Origin: Actinomycetota bacterium
Lineage (GTDB): Bacteria > Actinomycetota > Actinomycetes > S36-B12
Assembly: GCA_009699015.1 (NCBI GenBank)
Contig: WLOY01000010.1
Coordinates: forward strand, 1 to 43,977
DNA: 43,977 bases
Reading direction: 5' to 3'
In this document: in pieces, positions 17,484-29,653 of the stretch
How the letters are laid out: the number at the start of each line of letters is the position of its first letter
Position numbering within the stretch: the stretch's first letter is position 1
The notes under the pieces: generated by a model
Told to the model about the DNA's origin: nothing
Databases searched by the model: none
Seen by the model: only the letters and a program-made list of their open reading frames with translations
Program-made: the position numbers and the translations under genes

Positions 17484-17942
17484 ATGGCATCGAGGATCAT
17501 TCGCGCAACAGCCGCCGCGGTGGCTGTCACGGCATTCGGAGCGACCCCGGCTCTCGCATACACCGAGAGCCCGGCCGGTACCTTCAACGTGACGAACACC
17601 GAACTGCAGACGGCATTCGGGGCCGGGGTCGTCCTCTCGGAGGTCACCTTCGACGTCGAGAGCAATTTCACCTGGTACTCGGTGCAGTGCAAGAAGTCCC
17701 TGCCGAACAAGAAGGAGCTCACGAAGACCTTCAAGCGGCAGACCCACCTGTCGAGCACCGAGAGCGTCACCCCGACGGCAACCGGCTTCACGATCGTGGT
17801 GACGGGAACGGAGCCCAGGAGCAACGTCCGGTGCCCGGGCGGATTCCAGAAGGACGGTGAGCCGGTGGTAATGGCCCAGAGCTCAGCCTCGCATCTCATC
17901 GCGGAGTACCGGGACATGGATGTCGAGCTGGTCAGGCAGTGA
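17484..17942 (+). CDS. Small secreted protein of unknown function
   Basis: 152 residues from ATG at 17484, chosen because AGGGAG lies seven bases upstream and a signal peptide follows directly (MASRIIRATAAAVAVTAFG, cleavage near ALAYT). The mature part has two cysteines (VQCKK and VRCPGG) in what looks like a beta-rich domain: FNVTNTELQTAF, EVTFDVESNFTWYSV, GFTIVVTGTEP. No known family recognised. It is divergent from the polysaccharide synthase gene and convergent with the alcohol dehydrogenase gene, from which it is separated by tandem repeats. Confidence 0.7.
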   Translation: MASRIIRATAAAVAVTAFGATPALAYTESPAGTFNVTNTELQTAFGAGVVLSEVTFDVESNFTWYSVQCKKSLPNKKELTKTFKRQTHLSSTESVTPTATGFTIVVTGTEPRSNVRCPGGFQKDGEPVVMAQSSASHLIAEYRDMDVELVRQ

Positions 17943-17945
17943 CGT

Positions 17946-18020
17946 TGCCCACGTGCGGATGATGCCCACGTGCGGATGATGCCCACGTGCGGATGATGCT
18001 CACGGGTGGATGATGCTCAC
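17946..18020. repeat. 17-bp tandem repeat between convergent genes
   Basis: Three identical copies of TGCCCACGTGCGGATGA (17946-17962, 17963-17979, 17980-17996), a fourth diverged copy TGCTCACGGGTGGATGA (17997-18013) and a partial fifth. The diverged copy covers the last codons and stop of the leftward alcohol dehydrogenase gene (SIIHP-stop), so the array looks like repeated slippage duplication of that gene's 3' end. Confidence 0.85.
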
Positions 18021-19046
18021 GCCCGGCTGCGGGTCGATGCCCATTCGCTCGAGCGCCGCTGGCGCCTCGTCGAGGGTGAGCGTGCGGGAGACGAGGCGCT
18101 GCGGGTCGAGCCTGCCCTCGGCCATGAGCGCGAGCATCTCGGGGTAGCCCTTGGCCGACATCCCGTGCGAGCCGAGAATCGAGATCTCGAGTCCGATGAC
18201 GCGGTGCATCGGCACGCTCGCCCGATCGCCGACCTCGGCGGGAGGGAGCAGGCCAACCTGTACATGGCGTCCACGCGGCCGCAGCGATTCCACGGCGGAC
18301 CGGCAGGTGTCGATGCTGCCGAGGGCATCGAAGGTCACGTCGGCTCCGACTGGGAGAAGGTCGCGAATTGCGGCCGGGACGTCGGCATGAGTGCGGGCGT
18401 CGACGAATTCCGAGGCGCCGAATGACTGTGCCAAGCTCAGTGCACCGGGTTCGGTATCAACGGCGATGACCCGGGCACCCCGTGCGACGGCGATCATGAT
18501 GATCGACAGTCCGACCCCGCCGCACCCCAGCACCACCACGGTCTCGCCTGGCTGCACCGCGCCAACCTGGGCGACCGCGCGGTACGCCGTTGCGAACCGG
18601 CATCCGAGTGCGGCCGCCGCGTCCATGGAGACAGCCTCCGGGAGCGCGACGAGATTGAAGTCCGCGCGCGGGATGGCGACGAACTGCGCGAACGACCCCG
18701 GACCACTAAAGCCGGGCTGCCACTGATCCGGGCACACCTGGGCATCGCCGCCCGCGCAGTACCGGCATATGCCGCACCCGCATACGAACGGCACCGTTAC
18801 CCGGTCACCGACCTGAAAGGCGCGAACCCCCGGCCCGACAGCGGAAATCCTGCCGGCGAGCTCGTGGCCGGGCACGTGGGGGAGTGCCAGGATGTCCGAA
18901 TCGTGGCCCTGCCAGCCGTGCCAGTCGCTGCGGCACAGGCCGGTCGACTCCACGGCGATGACTACTCCGTCAGCTGATGGAGCTGGGTCGGCTCGATCGG
19001 CTAGGCCGACCGGGCCGCCGAAGGACTCGAACTGCACGACTCGCAC
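18000..19046 (-). CDS. Zinc-dependent alcohol dehydrogenase (MDR family)
   Basis: 348 residues, the usual length for this family. Catalytic zinc ligands: Cys38 (GLCRSD), His61-Glu62 (PGHELAG) and Cys149 (LGCRFATAY). Structural zinc lobe: Cys91, Cys94, Cys97 and Cys105 (CGICRYCAGGDAQVC). Rossmann motif GCGGVG at 174-179, followed by Asp in VIAVDTEPG, which favours NAD(H) over NADP(H). It would oxidise an alcohol or reduce an aldehyde or ketone in the cytoplasm; the substrate is not determined. The GTG start is leaderless-like: minus-strand TATGCT (19053-19058), then six bases, then GTG. It sits 26 bases downstream of a same-strand hydrolase gene, so it may also be read through from it. Its 3' end is tandemly duplicated. 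Confidence 0.9.
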   Translation of the reverse strand: MRVVQFESFGGPVGLADRADPAPSADGVVIAVESTGLCRSDWHGWQGHDSDILALPHVPGHELAGRISAVGPGVRAFQVGDRVTVPFVCGCGICRYCAGGDAQVCPDQWQPGFSGPGSFAQFVAIPRADFNLVALPEAVSMDAAAALGCRFATAYRAVAQVGAVQPGETVVVLGCGGVGLSIIMIAVARGARVIAVDTEPGALSLAQSFGASEFVDARTHADVPAAIRDLLPVGADVTFDALGSIDTCRSAVESLRPRGRHVQVGLLPPAEVGDRASVPMHRVIGLEISILGSHGMSAKGYPEMLALMAEGRLDPQRLVSRTLTLDEAPAALERMGIDPQPGVSIIHP

Positions 19047-19052
19047 ATCGGC

Positions 19053-19058
19053 AGCATA
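19053..19058 (-). promoter_or_regulatory. -10 box for leaderless transcription of the alcohol dehydrogenase gene
   Basis: Minus-strand TATGCT followed by six bases and GTG at 19046. It lies in the 26-base gap after the upstream hydrolase gene, suggesting an independent promoter. Confidence 0.45.
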
Positions 19059-19072
19059 GGACGTCGGCGGGG

Positions 19073-21097
19073 TCAGGGCCGGGGCTGCAGGCCCTCCGCG
19101 ATGATGGCCTGAAGCCCGGCCTCGTCGACGGGGCGACCAGTCGAGGTCGAGGCGAGCTCGAGGGCCTTCTTGCGTGCGGTGTCCTGCTTGCCCGGGGGCA
19201 GGTGCGGGATCTCGGCGAGACTCCGGTAGAGCTCCCAGGCCAGCTCGCGCTGGCGCAGCGCCGTGTTGATCCGCTCCATCTGTGCGTCAGTGGCGGGGAG
19301 TTGCCACGTCTGGCTGATGGCATCTGGGAGGACGTCGCGGTAATCGTGGCCGCCCTCGGCGAAGATGCCCGGGGTCGGCGTGAGCGCATTGAGCATGTCG
19401 AGGAAGGTCATCATGAAGGTCGTGACCGGCATCCAATGGGTACCCTTCGGCGCGCCTATCGGACGCGTTGCGTTGGGTCCGAGCCAGTCTGGTCGGCGCC
19501 ACACGACCTGTGAGCCGAACTTCGGGATCGGGTCGTCGCCATTCTGCAGGAGCAGGTAGCGGACCTTCGCGCGCTCTTCCTCGGGAAGGGCGCGCCAGTC
19601 GGCGATGCTGCGGGGCAGGTAGACGGGGCCGGGACCGACCGCTGGGATCTCGGTGATCGTGCGATTACCCCAGATCTGGCGCCGCCACACGGTGGCGGCC
19701 GGGGTGCCGATCCACAGCGCAGCGTGGATGCCGGTGCCCTCGAGGCTGAGGATGCCGGTGTCCTTGAACATCTCCTCGCTCACCTGCGACCCCAGGCTCT
19801 CGCCGAAGAGGTAGAACCGCGGCCGCTTCGCCTTGGGCATCGCGAGCAGTCGCTGCACGACACCGCTGATGACCATCGCGGTCTGGGCGCTTCCGGTCGG
19901 GACCTTGGTGAGGGAGAGGGCCGACGGGAGGACCGAGTACTGGATGGCGGCAGATGCGCAGTCACCGAGGGTCAGGTACTCGAAGGTCTCATTGGCGACG
20001 TAGTTGACGTAGCCGGAGCCGGTCGGGGAGAAGATCGCGAAGGCCTTGCGCTCGAGTGCCTTCGTGCGATCGATCTCGGCGAGGAGGACGCGTGCCCGCT
20101 CCTCGTCGTCAGGGGCGACCTCGAGTGACGCGTAGACCCGGATGGGCTGCTTCGCCGAATCGACGCCCATGACGGCCGCGATGGTCTCGGGCGGCAGGGC
20201 CATGCTCAGCCAGCGCGCCCCCTCACGGGTCTGCTTCAGCCAGTCGAGCCCGGACGCGGGGGAGCCGGTGACCTCGGGGGTCGTGGGTGCGGTGACGAGC
20301 GCGGCGTCGAGTGAGCCGCCGCCCTTGCTCAGCAGGGTCGATGCCTTCGCGACGGCGAACCATCCGACGCCGAGGGTGATCCCCGCGCTCGTGATGCGGC
20401 CAATCATCCGATGGTCCTGCGGCTCGCCGCCGATGAGGGCGGTCGCAGCGCGGCTCGAGGCGCTCGTCAGGGCGGATTCCGCCCGGGCGAGTCCGTAGGT
20501 GGCAAGTCCCACGACTGCGCCGATCCCGACGGACTTCGCCGGGGATACCTCGCGGACGGAGTCCTCGAAGAAGTACTGCGATCCCTTGAGGGTCGAGCCG
20601 GCCATGCCCTCGTCGATGAGGGAGCCGGGCGCACTCTTCCAGGGCTGGGTGCTCGCCCATGATGCGGCGGCAATCGCGGCAGCGGTGCCGAGCACGATCC
20701 CGGTGTCGCGGCGGCCGGGCCTGCCGGGGGCTGCGAGGGCCGCGACATTCGCCGCGACGGTCGCGAGCGCAGTATGGGCCGCGAGGCGGCCGACGGCCCG
20801 GTGGGAGGACTCGTGCTCACGCCAGGCGAGGGCAACGGAGGCGCCGGCAGCGGCCGACCCGACTGTCCCGGCGACGAGCAGGCGGGCGATGACCGAGGGG
20901 GACTCGGAGCGGGAGACGCGGGACGCCACGGCCGAGAGGGCGGAACTTCCGGCGCTCAGCACTCCGTAGGCGGCAGCCGCCGTCGTGCCGGTGATGATCG
21001 CCTGATCCACCGATCCACGAGTGAGGAGGTTCGGCTGGTACGAGCGACCGACCGCGAAGGCCGAGCCGAACAGTCCTGCACGAGATGAATAGTCCAT
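19073..21097 (-). CDS. Membrane alpha/beta-hydrolase (Abhydrolase_9 family), copy 1
   Basis: 674 residues, leftward from ATG at 21097 (GAGGGAG six bases upstream). The N-terminal 260 residues are Ala/Gly-rich with several membrane segments (Abhydrolase_9_N-like). The C-terminal part has the Abhydrolase_9 pattern: SPTGSGYVNYVANETFEYLTLGDC, QYSVLPSALSL, the nucleophile elbow FGESLGSQ, an Asp in QNGDDPIPKF and His in EGGHDYRD. The family contains serine hydrolases, probably lipases or esterases acting at the membrane; the natural substrate is unknown. The divergent neighbour at 21182 is a paralogue with the same order of motifs. Downstream, after 26 bases, is an alcohol dehydrogenase gene on the same strand. 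Confidence 0.85.
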   Translation of the reverse strand: MDYSSRAGLFGSAFAVGRSYQPNLLTRGSVDQAIITGTTAAAAYGVLSAGSSALSAVASRVSRSESPSVIARLLVAGTVGSAAAGASVALAWREHESSHRAVGRLAAHTALATVAANVAALAAPGRPGRRDTGIVLGTAAAIAAASWASTQPWKSAPGSLIDEGMAGSTLKGSQYFFEDSVREVSPAKSVGIGAVVGLATYGLARAESALTSASSRAATALIGGEPQDHRMIGRITSAGITLGVGWFAVAKASTLLSKGGGSLDAALVTAPTTPEVTGSPASGLDWLKQTREGARWLSMALPPETIAAVMGVDSAKQPIRVYASLEVAPDDEERARVLLAEIDRTKALERKAFAIFSPTGSGYVNYVANETFEYLTLGDCASAAIQYSVLPSALSLTKVPTGSAQTAMVISGVVQRLLAMPKAKRPRFYLFGESLGSQVSEEMFKDTGILSLEGTGIHAALWIGTPAATVWRRQIWGNRTITEIPAVGPGPVYLPRSIADWRALPEEERAKVRYLLLQNGDDPIPKFGSQVVWRRPDWLGPNATRPIGAPKGTHWMPVTTFMMTFLDMLNALTPTPGIFAEGGHDYRDVLPDAISQTWQLPATDAQMERINTALRQRELAWELYRSLAEIPHLPPGKQDTARKKALELASTSTGRPVDEAGLQAIIAEGLQPRP

Positions 21098-21181
21098 CGT
21101 GGCTCCCTCGGAACGATGTCATGATGATCGTGTCCTCAGGATAGGGGCTCCTTCCCCTGAACCGTCCGGCACAATGCACTC
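21098..21181. promoter_or_regulatory. Shared divergent promoter region of two paralogous hydrolases
   Basis: 84 bases between divergent start codons. The leftward gene has a ribosome binding site. For the rightward gene a -10-like CACAAT (21170-21175) ends six bases before the ATG with no Shine-Dalgarno, consistent with a leaderless transcript although the box lacks the usual first T. Being so short, the region probably serves both genes. Confidence 0.4.
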
Positions 21182-23233
21182 ATGGCCCGCCAGATCCGCC
21201 GCGCAACGTGGGTCACCTCGTGGGCAGGGGATCGCTCCGTGCAGGCCGGGGTCGCCGGAGCCTCGTGGTCCGTGGCTGGAACACTGGCCCGCGGACTGCT
21301 GCCGCGTTCCCCCCTGCAGCAGGCCGTCGCCACCGGCGTGGTGGCAACGGCCCACTATCAGCTGACCGCGACCGCGTGGTCGGCGCTCGAGGCGCTCGTT
21401 TCGAAGCCCGGCGCCAGGCCGAGCCTTCGAGCGAGCGTCCTTGTCGCCGGCGCTGCCATCGCCGGTGGCGTCGCCACGGGGGTGGCGACCGCCCCGGTGG
21501 CGAACCGGTCGCTGCCTGCTGCTGCCGCGGGCACGGCCGGCCGGCTCATCGCCTTCGCAGGGCTAGCGGGCGGGGCCGCGGCATGCTGGGAGGAATTGCT
21601 GCAAAGACGGCTCGGCCTTCGGCCAGGGCTCGACACCACGCTGGTCCCCGCCGTGGCGACCGGTGCGGCTGTCGTGGGCTTCAGCGTCGCGATGCGGGCG
21701 CGTCGCGCGCACCGCTACGGCCTAGTCGAGCCGCAGCGCCACGCTGTTCGGTCTGCGGATGCCACGACCATGATCAAGGCCGGCAGCCTCGGCGTTGCGT
21801 CGGCTGTCGGGCTGAGCGCGCTCATGGTCGGCGAGCAGTTGGCGGCTCGGGGGCTGGAGCGGCTTGGCTCCAAGGCACTCGGCCGAGACACCGGAGCCCT
21901 CGGCTCCCTCCTGGCCCACAGCGCCGTGCTCGGCGCGATGGGCACGGCTGCGGTGCTCGGCCTGCAGCGGATCACCTCGGTGGTCGAGCGCCGCGATGAC
22001 ATCGTCGAGCCGGCGTATCCCATGCCCCCGACCTCGCCGTGGGTTTCAGCCGGCCCTAGCAGCGCGATGCCCTTCGCATCGATGGGCAAGGAGGGCCGTC
22101 GATTCGTCCTCATGACGCTCACCCCTGAAGAGATCACCGCGGTCACCGGCGAGCCCGCGATGCATCCGGTCCGGATCGTGGGCGGCTACGAGTCGTCATC
22201 GGAAGTCGCGGAGCGAGCCCGCCTGACCGTGCAGGACATGGTCGACTGCGGGGCCTTCGAGCGCGGCACGATCTGCATCGGGGTACCGACCGGCGTCGGC
22301 TACTTCAACTACACGGTCGCGGAGGCCCTCGAATACCTCACGGGGGGCGACTGCGCGACCATCGTGCCGCAGTATGCCCTCGTTCCGTCCGCCCTTGCCC
22401 TCAATCGCACCCGCGACGGCGAGGAGCTCACCCGACTCGTGCTCGAGGGCATCAGGGGCCGCATCCAGGGGATGCCGGTCGAGTCGCGGCCCAGGGTGTT
22501 CGTCATCGGTGAGAGCCTCGGCGCGAATGTCGGTCTCGACACCGCGATGGTGCCCGGCGGGGTTTCCGGAATGCCGGTCATGGCCGAGTTCGGCGTTGCG
22601 GGAGGCCTCTACCTTGGGGTGCCGTTCCGGACCGAGCTGTGGAATATCTGGCGTTCGAACCCGGAGGCGGTCGACCCGGCCGGTGTCCTTGTGCAGGCGA
22701 GCGACCCCGATCTCGTGCCGGCCCTGCCGCCCGGGCAGGCGCGTCACCTCATGGTCGTCCACGATGATGACCCGGTGAGCAAGTTCGGCTTCCGGATGGT
22801 CGTGCAGCCTCCGTGGTGGATGGGCCCGTCGGCCACGCGCCCGCCGCTCGTGCCGCGCGAGGCGAAGTTCCGTCCCATCACCTCCTTCATCCTCTCGACG
22901 ATCGACCTGCTCAACGGAATGAACTCGCGCCCAGGCACTTTCGCGAGGGTCGGCCACGACTACCGCATCGATGCCCGCCTCGGTATCGAGCGGGCATTCG
23001 GGCTTGCCTCGACCCCGGCGCAGGCCGAGTCCATCGAGGCAGCGCTTCGCCGGCGCGAGCAGCAGTGGGCGACCCGCCGAATGGTCGCCCGCAAGCTGGA
23101 TCGGGCCCGCAGGTCCATTGAGCGCACGATGGAGGAGTGGGGAACGACGGTCGCCGATGTCGATCCCACCGTCGAGTCAGCCCTTGGCCCGCTGTCGTGG
23201 TTCGGGCAGATCAGCGGGCCGCCCGGATCATGA
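21182..23233 (+). CDS. Membrane alpha/beta-hydrolase (Abhydrolase_9 family), copy 2
   Basis: 683 residues. Same architecture as the divergent neighbour: a hydrophobic Ala/Gly-rich N-terminal half with several membrane segments, then a hydrolase domain with GVPTGVGYFNYTVAEALEYLTGGDC, PQYALVPSALAL, nucleophile elbow IGESLGANVG, Asp in VHDDDPVSKFGF and His in VGHDYRID. Both copies share the WxGPxATRP segment after the Asp and a helical C-terminal tail rich in Arg/Glu. Likely a membrane-anchored esterase or lipase. The stop overlaps the start of the next gene (ATGA), coupling it to a secreted aminopeptidase. Alternative internal starts exist, but ATG at 21182 fits the leaderless -10 and the predicted N-terminus. 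Confidence 0.85.
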   Translation: MARQIRRATWVTSWAGDRSVQAGVAGASWSVAGTLARGLLPRSPLQQAVATGVVATAHYQLTATAWSALEALVSKPGARPSLRASVLVAGAAIAGGVATGVATAPVANRSLPAAAAGTAGRLIAFAGLAGGAAACWEELLQRRLGLRPGLDTTLVPAVATGAAVVGFSVAMRARRAHRYGLVEPQRHAVRSADATTMIKAGSLGVASAVGLSALMVGEQLAARGLERLGSKALGRDTGALGSLLAHSAVLGAMGTAAVLGLQRITSVVERRDDIVEPAYPMPPTSPWVSAGPSSAMPFASMGKEGRRFVLMTLTPEEITAVTGEPAMHPVRIVGGYESSSEVAERARLTVQDMVDCGAFERGTICIGVPTGVGYFNYTVAEALEYLTGGDCATIVPQYALVPSALALNRTRDGEELTRLVLEGIRGRIQGMPVESRPRVFVIGESLGANVGLDTAMVPGGVSGMPVMAEFGVAGGLYLGVPFRTELWNIWRSNPEAVDPAGVLVQASDPDLVPALPPGQARHLMVVHDDDPVSKFGFRMVVQPPWWMGPSATRPPLVPREAKFRPITSFILSTIDLLNGMNSRPGTFARVGHDYRIDARLGIERAFGLASTPAQAESIEAALRRREQQWATRRMVARKLDRARRSIERTMEEWGTTVADVDPTVESALGPLSWFGQISGPPGS

Positions 23234-24789
23234 CGTACCGTGGCCGCATGCGAACAGCGAGTCACCGGCCATCGAGCGTTCAGCGCAGGCCTCGGCGGGT
23301 GATCGCCCTCGCAGTGTCGCTCGCGGCCGCGGCCACCGCCCTTGTCATCCCGACGACCGCGGTGCAGGCTGCCGATCCGCCCACCGGGCTCGAGGCCTAC
23401 TACGGACAGGTCCTCGACTGGGCGAGCTGCTCCAGCGGCCTCTCCTGCGCGTGGCTCACCGTCCCCCTCGACTACTCGCAGCCTGCTGGCGCGACGATCC
23501 GCCTGCGCGTGGGCCGGGCGAAGATGACCGGGCCCGAGGAGGGCCGTCTGGGCTCGCTCGTCGTCAACCCGGGCGGGCCCGGCGCTCCAGCCGTCGACTT
23601 CGCCAGGTCCGTAGCCGACGGCATCGCGCCGAACGTGGCGAAGGCATTCGATGTCGTGGGATTCGACCCGCGCGGGGTCGGCGAATCGGTGCCGATGGTC
23701 TGCCTGACCGGCCCCCAGACGACCACCTGGCTGCAGGCCGATCAGTCGCCCGACACCCCCGCCGAGGTGCGCCGGCTCATGCGCCTGTCGGCAGGCTTGG
23801 CAAATGGCTGCCTGACGAAGTCGCCGCTCATGGCCAGACACGTGGGCTCGGAGAACACGGTCCGCGACATGGATATCCTCCGCCAGGCGCTCGGCGACAC
23901 CGCGCTGAACTTCCTCGGCTTCTCGTACGGCACCTACCTCGGCACCCTGTACGCGGAGCAGTTCCCCGATCGTGTCGGCCGCTTCGTCCTCGATGGAGCC
24001 CTGGACCCCAGCCTCGATCTCATGGAGATCTCGAAGGGGCAGTCCGGGGGATTCCAGCTGGCGATGAAGCGCTTCGCCGAGAACTGCACTCGGCACAAGG
24101 ACTGTCCCTATCCGGGTGGCGCCGCCGACGTCCTCACCGGGGTCAACCGGCTCCTTGAGCAGCTCGACCGCGCGCCGATGAAGGCGTCCAAGGGCCGGTC
24201 ACTCCTTCAGTCGGAAGCAGTGACAGCGTTGTTCACGTCCATGTACTCCGAGACAATGTGGCCTTCCTTGCGCTACGCGCTGGACGAGGCGGCCCGGGGC
24301 AATGGGACCGGACTGCTCGACCTGGCGGATTATGCGAATAGCCGCACGGGCCCCAACTCCTACTCAGGGAATCTCACGTCGGCGTTCATCGCCATCTCCT
24401 GCTGGGATACCCCGGCTCCTCCCGGGGCAGCGGGCTTAGGGCTGGCGGCCGCCAAGTGGGCGATTGGAGTTGGCGTCCCGGTCATGGCGAAAACGATGTC
24501 GTGGGGCAACGCCCCGTGCTCCAAGTGGTACGGCCGCACGACCCGAGTGCCGGCGCCGGCCTCGAGCACCACCACCGCTCCGATCCTCATCGTCGGCACG
24601 ACCTACGACCCCGCGACCCCGTACCCGTGGGCGGTGGCGCTGAACCGTCAGCTGCCGACCTCGACCCTGCTCACCTACCAGGGCGATGGCCATACCGCCT
24701 ACGGTGGTGCTTCCTCGTGCATCTCACGGCTCGTCGATGCCTACCTCCTGAAGGGGACTTCGCCGGCCGCTCGCACGATCTGCCGATAG
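23230..24789 (+). CDS. Secreted tripeptidyl aminopeptidase (SlpD/E, TAP-like)
   Basis: 519 residues from ATG at 23230, overlapping the previous stop by 4 bp; an in-frame ATG at 23248 is an alternative. An Arg-rich start and hydrophobic stretch (VIALAVSLAAAATALVI) form a signal peptide with cleavage near VQAADPP. The alpha/beta-hydrolase fold is evident: oxyanion region VVNPGGPGAPAVDF, GFDPRGVGES, nucleophile Ser232 in GFSYGTYLG, then in the TAP C-terminal domain Asp in VGTTYDPATPY and His in QGDGHTAYG. The latter order (Ser, Asp, His) and CxxxxxYLL near the end are typical of Streptomyces tripeptidyl aminopeptidases, which remove N-terminal peptides outside the cell. Coupling to a membrane hydrolase suggests a joint role at the envelope. 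Confidence 0.9.
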   Translation: MTYRGRMRTASHRPSSVQRRPRRVIALAVSLAAAATALVIPTTAVQAADPPTGLEAYYGQVLDWASCSSGLSCAWLTVPLDYSQPAGATIRLRVGRAKMTGPEEGRLGSLVVNPGGPGAPAVDFARSVADGIAPNVAKAFDVVGFDPRGVGESVPMVCLTGPQTTTWLQADQSPDTPAEVRRLMRLSAGLANGCLTKSPLMARHVGSENTVRDMDILRQALGDTALNFLGFSYGTYLGTLYAEQFPDRVGRFVLDGALDPSLDLMEISKGQSGGFQLAMKRFAENCTRHKDCPYPGGAADVLTGVNRLLEQLDRAPMKASKGRSLLQSEAVTALFTSMYSETMWPSLRYALDEAARGNGTGLLDLADYANSRTGPNSYSGNLTSAFIAISCWDTPAPPGAAGLGLAAAKWAIGVGVPVMAKTMSWGNAPCSKWYGRTTRVPAPASSTTTAPILIVGTTYDPATPYPWAVALNRQLPTSTLLTYQGDGHTAYGGASSCISRLVDAYLLKGTSPAARTICR

Positions 24790-24819
24790 GGACGCAGGCT
24801 GCCGACAGGGAATCAGGCT

Positions 24820-24835
24820 CCCGCCGTTCAGCGGG
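24820..24835. terminator. Short hairpin between convergent genes
   Basis: CCCGC-CGTTCA-GCGGG, a 5-bp stem in the 38-base gap between convergent genes, running into the last codons of the leftward one. Weak and without a T-run; termination is only a guess. Confidence 0.25.
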
Positions 24836-25822
24836 TCCAGGCAGCGAGAACCTGCTGATACTGGGCGCGCTCGAAGGCTCCCGGGTCACGTGCGGTGTGC
24901 TGCGCGACGCTGCCCTTCAGCTGCTCGACGGATGCGTAGCCCTCGGCGTCCATCCAGGAATCGAGCTCGGCGATGAGCTCTCCTGCACGGGAGGGACCGC
25001 GGCGAAGGAGCTCAGCGGTCGACATGACTGCGTCGGCGCCCGCGAGCAGCCCCTTGGCGATCTCCGTCCCGAGATGGACCCCGGAGGTGAGCGCGAGCGA
25101 GGTCTGGGGCAGTTGCGGTCGAAGGAGGGCGATCCAGCGCAGGGGCAGCCTGACCTCGCCGGTGTGCGAGAGATCCAGGGTCGGCGTGACATCGAGGGTG
25201 CGCAGATCGAGGTCCGGCTGGTAGAAGCGGTTGAACAGGACGAGACCGTCGGCGCCGGCATCGACGACCCGCCCGGCGAAGTTCGCGAACGACGAGAAGT
25301 AGGGCGAGAGCTTGACCGACAGCGGGACCCCGACGGCCGCCCGGACGGCCTCGACGAGGGTGAGGTACCCCTGCTCGACGTCGGATGCGGATCGGTGCGG
25401 TGCGGCCGCCACGTCGTACATGTTCAGCTCGATGGCCCCGGCGCCAGCATCAGCCAGGCGGGTCGCGTAGTCGACCCAGCCGCCGGCCGAACGGCCGTTC
25501 ACGCTTGCGATGACCGGGATGGACAGGATCGAGACGGCCTCCTGCAGGAGCCGAAGGTGCCGGTCGATCCCCAGGTGCGACAGCACGACGTCGGGGAAGT
25601 AGTCGAGTGCCTCAGGGTGCAAGCCCGAGGAGTCCTCGAACCGATCGTGGAATGTCATGGCCTCTGACTCGACGTCCTCCTCGAAGAGGCTCGGGAGCAC
25701 GACGGCTCCGATTCCAGCTTCGTCGAGGAGCACGAGGTCGTTGAGGTTTCCGGTCAGGGGCGATGGCGATGCCACGAGCGGGCTGCGCAGCGCCAGACCG
25801 AGGTAGGTGGTCGTGAGGTCTG

Positions 25823-25826
<4 letters not shown>
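24828..25826 (-). CDS. Dihydroorotate dehydrogenase-like flavoprotein
   Basis: 332 residues, leftward; the ATG at 25826 overlaps the nifJ stop by 4 bp. It has the FMN-binding TIM-barrel layout of class 1 dihydroorotate dehydrogenases: LRSPLVASPSPLTGN at the start, IPVIASVNG, AIELNMYDV, VPLSVKLSPYF, GADGLVLFNRFYQPD and a late GADAVMSTAELLRRG phosphate-binding region. The usual CxNxS-type active-site region reads ELNMYDV, so it is a relative rather than a clear PyrD. This pattern (a DHOD-like gene beside a pyruvate:ferredoxin oxidoreductase gene) is known in several bacterial genomes, but the role is not established. Coupling here suggests an electron-transfer partner or a flavin enzyme fed by reduced ferredoxin or flavodoxin. 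Confidence 0.8.
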
Positions 25827-29437
<3,611 letters not shown>

Positions 29438-29443
29438 CCATCC

Positions 29444-29449
29444 ACGGTA
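29444..29449 (-). promoter_or_regulatory. -10 box for leaderless nifJ transcript
   Basis: Minus-strand TACCGT, six bases, then ATG at 29437, with no ribosome binding site. It decides the nifJ start. Confidence 0.5.
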
Positions 29450-29653
29450 GGAGGAATGGCCCTTCGATGTTAGGGACGTTCGACCCCCTCGCGGATCGGC
29501 TCCCCTCATCACGTCATCGCGCCCAACTGTGAAGTGAGGAAACCGTGAGGGCTGCTCAATGCCACGGGGAACTTCCTCTGAGAACGTCAGCCCACGTACC
29601 CATCAGGCCTGAAGCCGAGCACCACAGGCCAGCACACACAGGAGGCACGCATC

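Noticed and set aside
17946..18020. Possible CRISPR or integration repeats
   Set aside because: Units are contiguous and derive from the neighbouring gene end; no spacers, integrase or att-like structure.
18000..24789. Hydrolase, dehydrogenase and peptidase genes as a secondary-metabolite cluster
   Set aside because: No scaffold-building enzyme (PKS, NRPS, terpene synthase) or tailoring set is present.
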